Below are positions 1 through 6,733 of a DNA stretch of 7,048 bases, in pieces. Below the pieces are notes generated by a model, which was given only the letters and a program-made list of their open reading frames with translations, was not told the DNA's origin and did not search any database. The translations under genes were made by a program, and so were the position numbers. The stretch comes from Desulfuromonadales bacterium (GTDB lineage Bacteria; Desulfobacterota; Desulfuromonadia; Desulfuromonadales; UBA2294), in contig JACUTX010000139.1 of assembly GCA_014859615.1 (NCBI GenBank), positions 1-7,048 of the forward strand. Reading direction: 5' to 3'. Positions within the stretch are counted from its first letter, which is position 1. Each line of letters begins with the position of its first letter.

Positions 1-97
1 CGCAAAGTCGCAAAGTTAAAATCTGAATCTAAGGTTGAAGATCTTACCCCGAAGGTTGTTCTTGATCTTCTTTGCGTTCTTTGCGGCTTTGCGTGAG
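1..97. repeat. CGCAAAG/CTTTGCG inverted repeat, cut by left edge
   Basis: The left arm has two CGCAAAG units (1-7, 9-15). The right arm has three CTTTGCG units (70-76, 79-85, 87-93) ending in a GTGAG flank. An inner pair, GAAGATC (37-43) and GATCTTC (64-70), extends the symmetry, and AAGGTTG occurs twice as a direct repeat (31-37, 52-58). No reading frame of note crosses it. Short CTTTGCG-type arrays are common as interspersed intergenic repeats in several bacterial groups, including deltaproteobacteria (recalled, not searched). It lies about 85 nt beyond the selD stop, so it could form structure in the selD 3' transcript, but no U-tract supports a terminator. The rest of 98-181 shows nothing recognisable apart from a CGCAGAG-like fragment near 159-165. 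Confidence 0.7.
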
Positions 98-181
98 ATA
101 AGCCTTTAAAGACCTTGAATCAAAAGCTTCACCGCCCGTTCGCTCTGCTCTCTATAAACGCAGAGTTACGCGGTAAAGATT

Positions 182-1216
182 TCACTCAATGCGGATCTTT
201 TCCGGGTGGTCAGCGGTAACCCGGCCGATGCTCCAGGCGCGGCAGCCGCCGGTGCCCAGCGCCTGCGTCAGCGCCTCTTCTTTATCGGCTGCGACACTGA
301 TCAGCAGCCCGCCGGAGGTCTGCGGGTCGGTCAAAATATCGAGGACGGTCGCTTTCAAGTCGTCGCGATTGAACACGCCGGACAGGTAGTGACTGCGGTT
401 ATTGTACCCCCCTTCCGGGATCAGTCCGATAGCGGCCATCTCAAACACCTGCGGATAGACCGGCAGCTGTTCTCCCTGCAAAACGATCCCGACGCGGCTC
501 GCCCGGGCGAGTTCGAGAGCGTGTCCGAGGAGGCCGAAGCCGGTGATGTCGGTGCAGGCGTGAACGCCGATCGTCTGCATCGTTTCAGAGGCGACGCGGT
601 TGAGGGTCATCATGCCGTCGATCGCTTCTCTCATGTCAGCTTCCGTCAGCACCCCTCCTTTGAGGGCGGTCGCCAGGATACCGGTCCCGAGCGGTTTGGT
701 CAGCAGCAGGCGGTCCCCCGGTCTGGCACCGGCGGTGGTGATCAGTCTGGCCGGATCGACCAGACCGGTGACGGAGAGGCCGTATTTCGGTTCGTCATCA
801 TCGACGGTGTGCCCGCCGACGATGACGGCGCCGGCTTCATGCACCTTTTCGGCGCCGCCGGTAAGGACGGCGACCAGAATCTCCTGACCGAGGCATTTCG
901 GGAAACCGATCAGGTTGAGGGCGGTGATCGGACGCCCCCCCATGGCGTAGATATCGGAGAGAGCGTTGGCGGCGGCGATCCGGCCGTAGATGTTCGGGTC
1001 GTTGACGATCGGAGTGAAAAAGTCGATCGACTGCACCAGGGCGCAGTTCGGCGATATCCGGTAGACCCCGGCATCGGCAAACGGGATATCGGCGGTGAGT
1101 AAATTTTTATCTTCTACTTTTGGGATCTGACGCAGAACCTGCGCCAATGGCCCGGGGGCCATTTTAGCGGCTCAACCGCTGCTGCGTGACAGGTCGGTCA
1201 GTTTGATCTCAGTCAT
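182..1216 (-). CDS. selD: Selenide, water dikinase SelD, selenocysteine-containing
   Basis: Makes selenophosphate, the selenium donor for Sec-tRNA, from selenide and ATP in the cytosol. The frame from ATG 1216 gives 344 residues, with an in-frame UGA at codon 15 (1174-1172) inside the catalytic SSG-U-AAK motif. The Sec takes the place of the catalytic Cys, and Lys18 is the conserved UxxK lysine. Also visible are the metal/ATP aspartates in SIDFFTP (D65), NALSD (D88) and CTDITGFG (D223), a GGH motif at 134-136 and a late TDPQTSGG motif at 296-303. Length fits the family. A GAGGA ribosome site 4 nt upstream supports 1216. The Met at 1162 lies after the Sec and would remove the catalytic residue. 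It is last in the sel cluster, separated from selB by 238 nt containing a palindromic repeat. The UGA could stop translation when selenium is scarce (inference). Confidence 0.96.
1143..1171 (-). promoter_or_regulatory. bSECIS-like recoding hairpin of selD
   Basis: Immediately 3' of the selD UGA the mRNA can form a 7-bp perfect stem, AAUGGCC (1163-1157) with GGCCAUU (1152-1146), capped by a CCCG loop. After a one-sided internal loop, GCC (1171-1169) can pair with GGC (1145-1143). The apical loop sits about 18 nt after the UGA, where bacterial SECIS loops bound by the last winged-helix domain of SelB are expected. The fold was done by eye. The match to known bSECIS sequence preferences is only general (a G in the loop). 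Confidence 0.7.
1172..1174 (-). other. UGA selenocysteine codon of selD (Sec15)
   Basis: This TGA is in frame with ATG 1216 and with the whole downstream SelD frame. It falls exactly at the catalytic Cys/Sec position of the family, between SSG and AAKMAPGP. Reading it as a stop would leave a 14-residue peptide. Reading it as Sec gives a full-length SelD. selA and selB in the same cluster make the recoding plausible. Confidence 0.94.
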
Positions 1217-1220
1217 TTGT

Positions 1221-1225
1221 TCCTC
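1221..1225 (-). promoter_or_regulatory. Ribosome binding site that fixes the selD start
   Basis: GAGGA on the minus strand, 4 nt before ATG 1216. It supports the start upstream of the UGA over Met 1162, which has no comparable site and is preceded by the recoding region. Confidence 0.75.
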
Positions 1226-1347
1226 GATTATTTAGTAATGAGCCAGCATGTCAGCAAGTCAATCTGGACGATAGCTGAGATGCAGGGCGATGAAAAAAGT
1301 TGAACTCTGAACCTTTTGTATAAATATTCAGCACCTGCGAAAAGGGT

Positions 1348-1437
1348 GTCATTCCCGAGGGGGTAATCGGGAATCCAGATTTTAAAGCCATGGATCCCCG
1401 ATAGAATCATTCGAGGATGACAATCTTTTTTACAAAA
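1348..1437. repeat. Palindromic GTCATTCCCGA intergenic repeat, copy 1
   Basis: It lies in the 238-nt selB-selD gap. It contains nested inverted repeats: ATTCCCGA (1351-1358) with TCGGGAAT (1367-1374); alternatively a 12-bp arm ATCGGGAATCCA (1366-1377) with TGGATCCCCGAT (1391-1402), with a single G-U in the minus-strand RNA; and outer ends GTCATTC (1348-1354) with GGATGAC (1415-1421). A diverged copy in the same orientation lies at 6928-7031. This is a REP/MITE-like non-coding element. In the minus-strand transcript it would form a strong hairpin soon after the selB stop, so it could stabilise or end the upstream message. There is no clear U-run directly after the stem. The remainder of the gap (1217-1347) shows no gene or tRNA. 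Confidence 0.8.
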
Positions 1438-1454
1438 TGATCTTGTAACATGAT

Positions 1455-3368
1455 TTATAATTTGTCAGGGAGTTTCCAGACGACCCGGACATCTCCCTTG
1501 CGCAGAGTGTACTTGATTGCGTCGAACTGTTCCAGTAAAGCTTGCACCGCCTTGCGGGCGCTGCCGAGACTGTCGCGAAACTCGGCCAGCGTGAATTCCT
1601 TATCGCTGAATCTGTCGCGGAGTAAGGCGACCGCCTGCGTGTAGGTCTCTTGATGAAAATAATTTTCGTCATTTAATCGGACCAGCTTGCCGGTAGTAAA
1701 AAGATAACCGAACGCCGCTGTCGCTTCAGCTTCATTTAAGTGGAGCGGTTCGAGCATCTCGGTGCGGTTCTTGGCTAAAGGGCCAGCCTTGCAATAAGCC
1801 TGTTCGATGGCGTCGATCACCCTCTGCTGCTGCGGCGTTGGCTGCGGCCGGAAGCCGGGGAGGGCAGCGCTATCGCTCTGGACAACGATTTTCTGAGCAT
1901 TTATTGCTTGCTCAAGCAGCCCGTCGAACCCTTTTTGCGAGAGGCTTTTTGGAAACACCCCTTTGAGTGTCGCCAGCGGGATCCCGGACAAAAGCGGGTT
2001 GTCGATATGGTAATCGCCGACGCGCGTAACAAGCGTGTGCTGCCAAAAGCGCAAGGTGCCGCTGTTGATCCATTGATCGCCGAGAAGAAAAATAGCCCCC
2101 TCAGCCACCAAACGGTCGAGATGATCCTGGATCCGTTCCCTCCCCAATCCGGACGCCTGTTCGAGTTCTTTAAAGCGCGGGGTGGTCAACTCACCGATCT
2201 TTTGCAGCAAAAAAGCCTGCTCGCCTGATTCGAGATCGGCCAGCGCCTGCATCACTTCATCCCGGAACCGGCGATGTTTGATCGGGCGGGGATCGATGAT
2301 CTGACCGCCGCCGATGGTGGTCATCGGCGAGTAGGAGCGGATGATGAAACGATCCTGGCGGTGGGCAACCAGCGGTCGGTCGAGATGGATCTGGACCAGC
2401 GCACTTTCCCCCGGTTCCAGCTGGTCACGGTCGAGCAGGGCGATCAGGCCGACCACTCTGGCGGTCCCGAGGTAGAGGTGCACCGGGTCGCGGAACTTGA
2501 GCGGTCGCGGGGCGGTCGGCAAAAGAGTAAGTCGGGCGTCAAAGCGGGTCGTCTGTTCGAAGATTCCGGGTGTGCCGACGACACAACCGCGTTCGATCCT
2601 GCCCCGATCGAGATTGGCGAGATTGAGCGCGACTCTCTGCCCGGCCTTTGCCGATTCACTCTTTTTGCCGTGGACCTGAATCTCCCGGATGCGGACGGTT
2701 GTGGCGACCGGCAAGATCTGCAGAAGATCGCCGGTCTTGATCTCTCCGGAGAGGAGGGTCCCGGTGACCACGGTGCCGAAACCGGCGACACTGAAATGCC
2801 GGTCGACCGGGAGGCGGGCCGGGCCGTCGATATCGTGCGCCGGCAGGGTCTGCAAAACCGCTTCCATGGTGGCCATAAGTTCTTTCAGACCGGTTCCGGT
2901 GGTTGCCGAAACCCGGCAGACCGGTGCCTCTTCGAGAAACGTTCCAGATAACTCTTCGCGAATCTCTTCTTCGACCAGATCGAGCCAATCGTCATCTTCA
3001 GCCAGATCGCATTTGGTGAGCACCACAATCCCGCGCGGAATCTTGAGCAGATCGAGAATCTGCAGGTGTTCTTTGGTCTGGGGCATCACCCCTTCGCCGA
3101 CATCGACCACCAGCAGCACCAGATCGATCCCGCCGACTCCGGCGAGCATGTTGTGGATGAATCGCTCATGGCCGGGGACATCGACGATCCCGGCCATGCG
3201 GCCGGACGGCAGGCGCAACGGGGCAAAACCGAGCTCGATGGAGATGCCGCGCTCCTGTTCCTGGCGCAAACGATCGGTTTCGACGCCGGTCAGGGCGCGA
3301 ATCAGGCAGGTTTTGCCATGGTCAACATGTCCGGCGGTGCCGATGATGACCGGTGCGAGTTCAGACAT
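1455..3368 (-). CDS. selB: Selenocysteine-specific elongation factor SelB
   Basis: GTPase that carries Sec-tRNA(Sec) to the ribosome and binds the mRNA recoding hairpin so that UGA is read as Sec. At 637 residues it has the usual bacterial length. The G domain holds GHVDHGKT (13-20), RGISIE (40-45), DVPGH (63-67) and TKCD (118-121), followed by EF-Tu-like beta-barrel domains. The C-terminal part (about 375-637) is the winged-helix tail. Its last module ends with a conserved-looking SARKAVQALLEQFD segment and a TLRKGDVRVVWK segment, the region that contacts SECIS RNA in characterised SelB. The start at 3368 has GAGG 8 nt upstream (3380-3377). A 94-nt spacer separates it from the HD-GYP gene. 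No tRNA and no convincing promoter or terminator was found in that spacer, so co-transcription is likely but not proven. Confidence 0.97.
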   Translation of the reverse strand: MSELAPVIIGTAGHVDHGKTCLIRALTGVETDRLRQEQERGISIELGFAPLRLPSGRMAGIVDVPGHERFIHNMLAGVGGIDLVLLVVDVGEGVMPQTKEHLQILDLLKIPRGIVVLTKCDLAEDDDWLDLVEEEIREELSGTFLEEAPVCRVSATTGTGLKELMATMEAVLQTLPAHDIDGPARLPVDRHFSVAGFGTVVTGTLLSGEIKTGDLLQILPVATTVRIREIQVHGKKSESAKAGQRVALNLANLDRGRIERGCVVGTPGIFEQTTRFDARLTLLPTAPRPLKFRDPVHLYLGTARVVGLIALLDRDQLEPGESALVQIHLDRPLVAHRQDRFIIRSYSPMTTIGGGQIIDPRPIKHRRFRDEVMQALADLESGEQAFLLQKIGELTTPRFKELEQASGLGRERIQDHLDRLVAEGAIFLLGDQWINSGTLRFWQHTLVTRVGDYHIDNPLLSGIPLATLKGVFPKSLSQKGFDGLLEQAINAQKIVVQSDSAALPGFRPQPTPQQQRVIDAIEQAYCKAGPLAKNRTEMLEPLHLNEAEATAAFGYLFTTGKLVRLNDENYFHQETYTQAVALLRDRFSDKEFTLAEFRDSLGSARKAVQALLEQFDAIKYTLRKGDVRVVWKLPDKL

Positions 3369-3462
3369 TTAAAGCGCCTCTACTGCTGTGTCAATCAAGA
3401 TCAAAGGCTTTTTTGGGCCGCAATGAGAATCGGATCAGATCGGACCGGTCAAAAGCCAGAAA

Positions 3463-5091
3463 TTATGATTTTAATTCTGAAGCTGCCCGGAACAGATTGC
3501 AGATAGCATCGGCATCGACACTGTCGATCTGCTCTCGGTTCAGATATTTCTGCACGTATCGGGTATAGGCCTGTTTGCGTAAAAAGAGCTCGAACAGGTC
3601 TGCATCAATCTCCTTTTTGCTGCACATCTGACCGAGGGTCGTCAGTGCTGCAGAGAGGGTGATCGGCTGGCGATAAACCCGATCGCTGGCGGTGAGCGCT
3701 TCGAAGATATCGGCGATGGCGAGGATGCGGGCCTGCAGGGGGAGCTCCCCGGCCAAAAGCCCTTTCGGATAGCCGGTCCCGTTTATTTTTTCGTGATGGG
3801 CGCCGGCGATCAGTGCGACGTTTTTAAGGTGTTTCGGAAACGGCAGACTGGCGAGCATTCTCTGCGAAATCTGGACGTGGCTGTTGATCAGTTGTCGCTC
3901 CGCATCGGTTAAGGTTCCTTTTTTGACCGACAGGTTGTCGACTTCATTTTCGGTCAAAAGCGGTGCCGGTGCTTGTCCGTTGTGCGCGGGCAAAAGGATG
4001 CGGGCAATCTCCCTGATCCGTGTGATCGTCTCTTCCGGCAACCATTCGCCGCCGGTATTGCACTGCTGCAAAAAGCGGGCGATCGTCTCAAGTTCATCGG
4101 CGGCGGGCACACTCTGCTCAAAGGTGAGATCCGCTGTCTGATCGTCTCTTTTCAGGCGCTGAATCTCCCCCTCTTTACGCAGGAGTTCAAGCCGCAGTTC
4201 GACGAGCTGCATCCGGTCGATCGTCGATTCGAGTTTGGTCCGTTTGTCGATAATAAATTCCGGGGTGGTGATCTTGCCACAATCGTGCAGCCAGGCGGCC
4301 ATCTCCAGTTCGTCGAGTTCATGCCGACTGAAATTGACCGATTTAAAGACCGGCCCTGTATCGGCATTGACCGCATTGGCCAGCGCCATGGTGATCTCCG
4401 GGACGCGGCGACAGTGACCACCGGTATGAGGTGATTTGTCGTCGATCGCCTTCGCGATCAGTCGAGTCAGAGACTGCAGGAGGGTTTCGAGGCCGTTGAT
4501 CAGATCCTGCCGGTTTAAAGAGACCGCCGCCTGCGAGGCGAGGGATGCGACCAGACTCTCATCTTCACGGGAGAAGGGGACGACCTCGCCGGTCTGCGGA
4601 TGAGTGGCGTTGATCAGTTGCAGAACGCCGATGATCTGCTGCTCGTGATCCTGCATCGGGACAGCCAGCAGAGAGTGTGAACGGTAGCCGGTGCTGGCAT
4701 CAAAAGCGTGGGTACCGGCCAGATCGAACTCCCGATTGTTGTAGGCATCAGAGATATTGACGATGCAGTTTTGCAGTGCTGTGCGGGTGACCACCATCTG
4801 GTTGTTCGGCGTGCCGTCGTCTCGGTACAGGGGGATCGGCGGGAAGCTGACGGGAGTCGCGCTGCTTCCACCTCGATGCAGGTTGAGGGAGGTGGTGTGA
4901 ACCAGGCGAAATTGTAACTGATCCCCTTCCAGAATATAGAGACTCCCCCCGTCGGCACCGGTTAACTCCTTGGCGCCAAGAAGAATCCGTTCGAGCAGGA
5001 GTGTGGGGTCACGCTCCAGAGAGAGCGCGGTGCCGATACTGTTGAGGCGCTCGATTTTGTGCAGTAGAAAACGGTTGCTGTTCTGTTCCAT
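3463..5091 (-). CDS. GAF plus HD-GYP domain protein, probable c-di-GMP phosphodiesterase
   Basis: A 542-residue cytosolic protein with no signal peptide or membrane segment. The N-terminal GAF sensor domain spans about 20-195. The HD-GYP domain follows, with the expected metal and catalytic residues: HCRRV (H226), LHDCGK (H269-D270), NSHV (H405), AHHE (432-433), GTGYPKG (GYP 440-442) and IADIFEAL (D461). HD-GYP enzymes hydrolyse c-di-GMP. About 110 extra residues (roughly 284-394, rich in charged helix) lie between the HD pair and the LTDAE segment. This is recalled as typical of a GAF/HD-GYP subfamily with HDCGK...TTPE signatures. The start is ATG 5091, 14 nt after the selA stop, behind an AAAGAGAG site. 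The frame stays open to 5358, but that part lies inside selA and looks like out-of-frame sequence. Ligand and role are unknown; its place in the sel operon is unexplained. Confidence 0.92.
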   Translation of the reverse strand: MEQNSNRFLLHKIERLNSIGTALSLERDPTLLLERILLGAKELTGADGGSLYILEGDQLQFRLVHTTSLNLHRGGSSATPVSFPPIPLYRDDGTPNNQMVVTRTALQNCIVNISDAYNNREFDLAGTHAFDASTGYRSHSLLAVPMQDHEQQIIGVLQLINATHPQTGEVVPFSREDESLVASLASQAAVSLNRQDLINGLETLLQSLTRLIAKAIDDKSPHTGGHCRRVPEITMALANAVNADTGPVFKSVNFSRHELDELEMAAWLHDCGKITTPEFIIDKRTKLESTIDRMQLVELRLELLRKEGEIQRLKRDDQTADLTFEQSVPAADELETIARFLQQCNTGGEWLPEETITRIREIARILLPAHNGQAPAPLLTENEVDNLSVKKGTLTDAERQLINSHVQISQRMLASLPFPKHLKNVALIAGAHHEKINGTGYPKGLLAGELPLQARILAIADIFEALTASDRVYRQPITLSAALTTLGQMCSKKEIDADLFELFLRKQAYTRYVQKYLNREQIDSVDADAICNLFRAASELKS

Positions 5092-5105
5092 ACTCTCTTT
5101 GCCTG

Positions 5106-6524
5106 TCAAATGTCTGCAAATGCTGCCGTGACCGCGGCAATCAGGAGCGGCTCTTCGTCCGGGCGAACTGTCCGCGGGTTCAGGCGCAGACTCTTCGCCT
5201 GAATCCGGCTGATAACCGGAAGCGGGCCGCTGCGCAGGCGCGCACAGAGCTGATCGACGGAGATCGCCCCGGGGGTGATGGCGACGGCATATCCGGCGAG
5301 TTCCGAGAGAGGGAGGGCACCACCGCCGACCGTCGACGGCTCTTCGACGATGTGGCATTCCATCTGGTCATCGAGGGCGGCGCGCAGTTGGGCAGCAATC
5401 TGCGTGCAGCGGTTTTTTGTCTCGGCAGCGGTAACAGAGAGCATCCGTAAGAGCGGAATCGCACTTTTGGCCCGAACCGGATCGAGATAGAGGCGCAGGG
5501 TCGCTTCGAGTGCGGCGAGGGTCATTTTGTCACAGCGCAGAGCACGGGCCATCGGGTGTTTGCGGATCCGTTCAACGGCCTCCTTGCGCCCGGCAATGAT
5601 CCCGGTTTGAGGCCCGCCGAGGAGTTTATCGCCGCTGAAGGTGACAATATCGAGCCCTGCGGCAATCGTTTCGGCAACGGTCGGCTCGCGCGGCAGGCCG
5701 TACGGGGTCATATCAAACAACATCCCGCTGCCGAGATCTTCCATCACCGGCAGATTCTCTTCTCTGCCGAGCTCAGCCAGTCGGACACCGCTGACAGCTT
5801 CGCTGAAGCCGACGATCCGGTAATTACTGGTGTGAACCTTAAGGAGCAGGCCGGTCTCGGCGCAGATAGCAGAGGTGTAGTCTTCAAGATGGGTTTTATT
5901 GGTCGAGCCGACCTCACGCAGGGTGACGCCGCTTGCCGCCATCACCTCGGGGATCCGGAACGATCCGCCGATCTCGACCAGCTCCCCCCGGGAGACGATC
6001 GCTTCTTTACCGAAGGCGAGCGCGGCCAGGGAGAGCATCACTGCTCCGGCATTGTTGTTGACTACGGTTGCCGCTTCGGCGCCGGTCAGCTGGCAGATCA
6101 ATTTGTCGACATGGCTGAAGCGGTTGCCGCGGGCTCCGGAATCGAGATCGAGCTCCAGGTTGCTGTAGGAGCGGGCAACGTCGGCAACAGCCGTAAGGGC
6201 AGCATCCGCCAGAGGGGCGCGACCGAGATTGGTGTGCAGCAGAGTGCCGGTGGCGTTGATGACCGGGCGCAGGTTCGGTGCGTTCAACCGCCGGGCGAGC
6301 TGGACGGCCTGATTGGCAATCGTATCGAGATCAGGGAGAGAGTGTGAGGGTTCGGCAGCGTTCAAAATGCGGATGCGGCACTCTTCGACAATTGTTTGTG
6401 CCGCTTCGAGCAGGATGGGGTAGGGGATCTGATCTTTTATGCTGGCCCATTGCGGTTGCTGCAGCAGTTTGTCAATCCCCGGAAGATCGCGTAATCGTCT
6501 GTTTGTGAGGGCCGGATTTTTCAT
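5106..6524 (-). CDS. selA: L-seryl-tRNA(Sec) selenium transferase SelA
   Basis: PLP enzyme that converts Ser-tRNA(Sec) to Sec-tRNA(Sec) using selenophosphate from SelD; known bacterial SelA forms a decamer. With the start at ATG 6524 it has 472 residues, close to the usual length. Visible features are the N-terminal segment with DLPGIDKLL, the central INATGTLLHTNLGRAPL motif, the NNNAGAV segment, EVGSTNKTH, and the PLP-lysine motif FSGDKLLGGPQTG with Lys300. The frame also opens at a GTG at 6530, but that GTG overlaps the AGGTG ribosome site serving ATG 6524, so the ATG is preferred. It lies 65 nt after the CxxU selenoprotein remnant and 14 nt before the HD-GYP gene, which implies a shared transcript. 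Confidence 0.97.
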   Translation of the reverse strand: MKNPALTNRRLRDLPGIDKLLQQPQWASIKDQIPYPILLEAAQTIVEECRIRILNAAEPSHSLPDLDTIANQAVQLARRLNAPNLRPVINATGTLLHTNLGRAPLADAALTAVADVARSYSNLELDLDSGARGNRFSHVDKLICQLTGAEAATVVNNNAGAVMLSLAALAFGKEAIVSRGELVEIGGSFRIPEVMAASGVTLREVGSTNKTHLEDYTSAICAETGLLLKVHTSNYRIVGFSEAVSGVRLAELGREENLPVMEDLGSGMLFDMTPYGLPREPTVAETIAAGLDIVTFSGDKLLGGPQTGIIAGRKEAVERIRKHPMARALRCDKMTLAALEATLRLYLDPVRAKSAIPLLRMLSVTAAETKNRCTQIAAQLRAALDDQMECHIVEEPSTVGGGALPLSELAGYAVAITPGAISVDQLCARLRSGPLPVISRIQAKSLRLNPRTVRPDEEPLLIAAVTAAFADI

Positions 6525-6527
6525 CTG

Positions 6528-6532
6528 CACCT
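6528..6532 (-). promoter_or_regulatory. Ribosome binding site that fixes the selA start
   Basis: AGGTG on the minus strand, 3 nt from ATG 6524. A GTG codon two codons upstream (6530-6528) lies inside this site and has no good site of its own, which argues for the ATG. Confidence 0.7.
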
Positions 6533-6545
6533 AAAAACACAGTTA

Positions 6546-6585
6546 CCCTGCCTGAGACTGTTTATTGTTAAGAGCCGGGGCAGGT
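6546..6585 (-). other. Dyad between the selenoprotein remnant and selA
   Basis: CCTGCC (6547-6552) and GGCAGG (6579-6584) are perfect 6-nt inverted repeats with a 26-nt AT-rich loop. On the minus strand the stem is followed a few bases later by a five-U run just before the selA ribosome site. This could be a weak attenuator or processing structure. The long loop and short stem make it uncertain. Confidence 0.3.
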
Positions 6586-6702
6586 TGGGTTAATCTGGTC
6601 TGTCATCCAGCAGTCGCCGCATGGTGGTATTCACCTTCCCCGCCGCGACGGCCATAACGATCCCCTGTATGGCACTGATTTCGGCACTGCTGATCTCTTT
6701 AT

Positions 6703-6719
6703 CCCTGGCGACGCCAAGG
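6703..6719 (-). promoter_or_regulatory. bSECIS-like recoding hairpin of the CxxU gene
   Basis: Minus-strand CCUUGGC (6719-6713) pairs with GCCAGGG (6709-6703) in a 7-bp stem with one G-U, around a GUC loop (or 6 bp around CGUCG). The stem begins 11 nt after the UGA at 6733-6731 and the loop is about 18 nt from it, the same distance as in selD. G and U in the loop agree with known bSECIS preference. Folded by eye. Confidence 0.7.
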
Positions 6720-6730
6720 TAATATTCGAC

Positions 6731-6733
6731 TCA
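6731..6733 (-). other. UGA selenocysteine codon of the CxxU gene (Sec44 after frame repair)
   Basis: This TGA falls three codons after the Cys of a CDP-x motif, at the position of the resolving or peroxidatic Cys of AhpD-like CxxC proteins. The frame continues with family-like sequence (VEYYLGVARDK), and a hairpin follows. In the sequence as given it is not in frame with the upstream start. Confidence 0.8.

Noticed and set aside
206..1102. 298-codon plus-strand open frame opposite selD
   Set aside because: It is antisense to a clear SelD frame, has low-complexity charged composition and no recognisable motif. GC-rich coding DNA commonly gives such shadows.
1232..1262. Possible selD promoter with TTGACT as -35 box
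   Set aside because: No acceptable -10 hexamer occurs at 16-18 nt spacing; the best candidate has only 3 of 6 matches at 19 nt.
1228..1410. 60-codon minus-strand frame between selB and selD
   Set aside because: It partly consists of the palindromic repeat, has no clear ribosome site and matches no recognised family.
1217..1454. tRNA(Sec) gene (selC)
   Set aside because: Searched here and in the other gaps for the long acceptor/extra-arm pattern and a UCA anticodon context near the sel genes. Nothing tRNA-like was seen.
3366..3394. TTGACA with TAAATG 17 nt later, before selB
   Set aside because: The would-be -10 box overlaps the selB start codon, so transcription would begin inside selB.
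5092..5358. N-terminal extension of the HD-GYP gene into selA
   Set aside because: The extra 89 residues are Arg/Pro-rich out-of-frame selA sequence. ATG 5091 directly after the selA stop gives a normal start to the GAF protein.
5556..6347. 263-codon plus-strand open frame opposite selA
   Set aside because: It is fully inside selA on the other strand and shows no family motif or ribosome site. It is a shadow frame.
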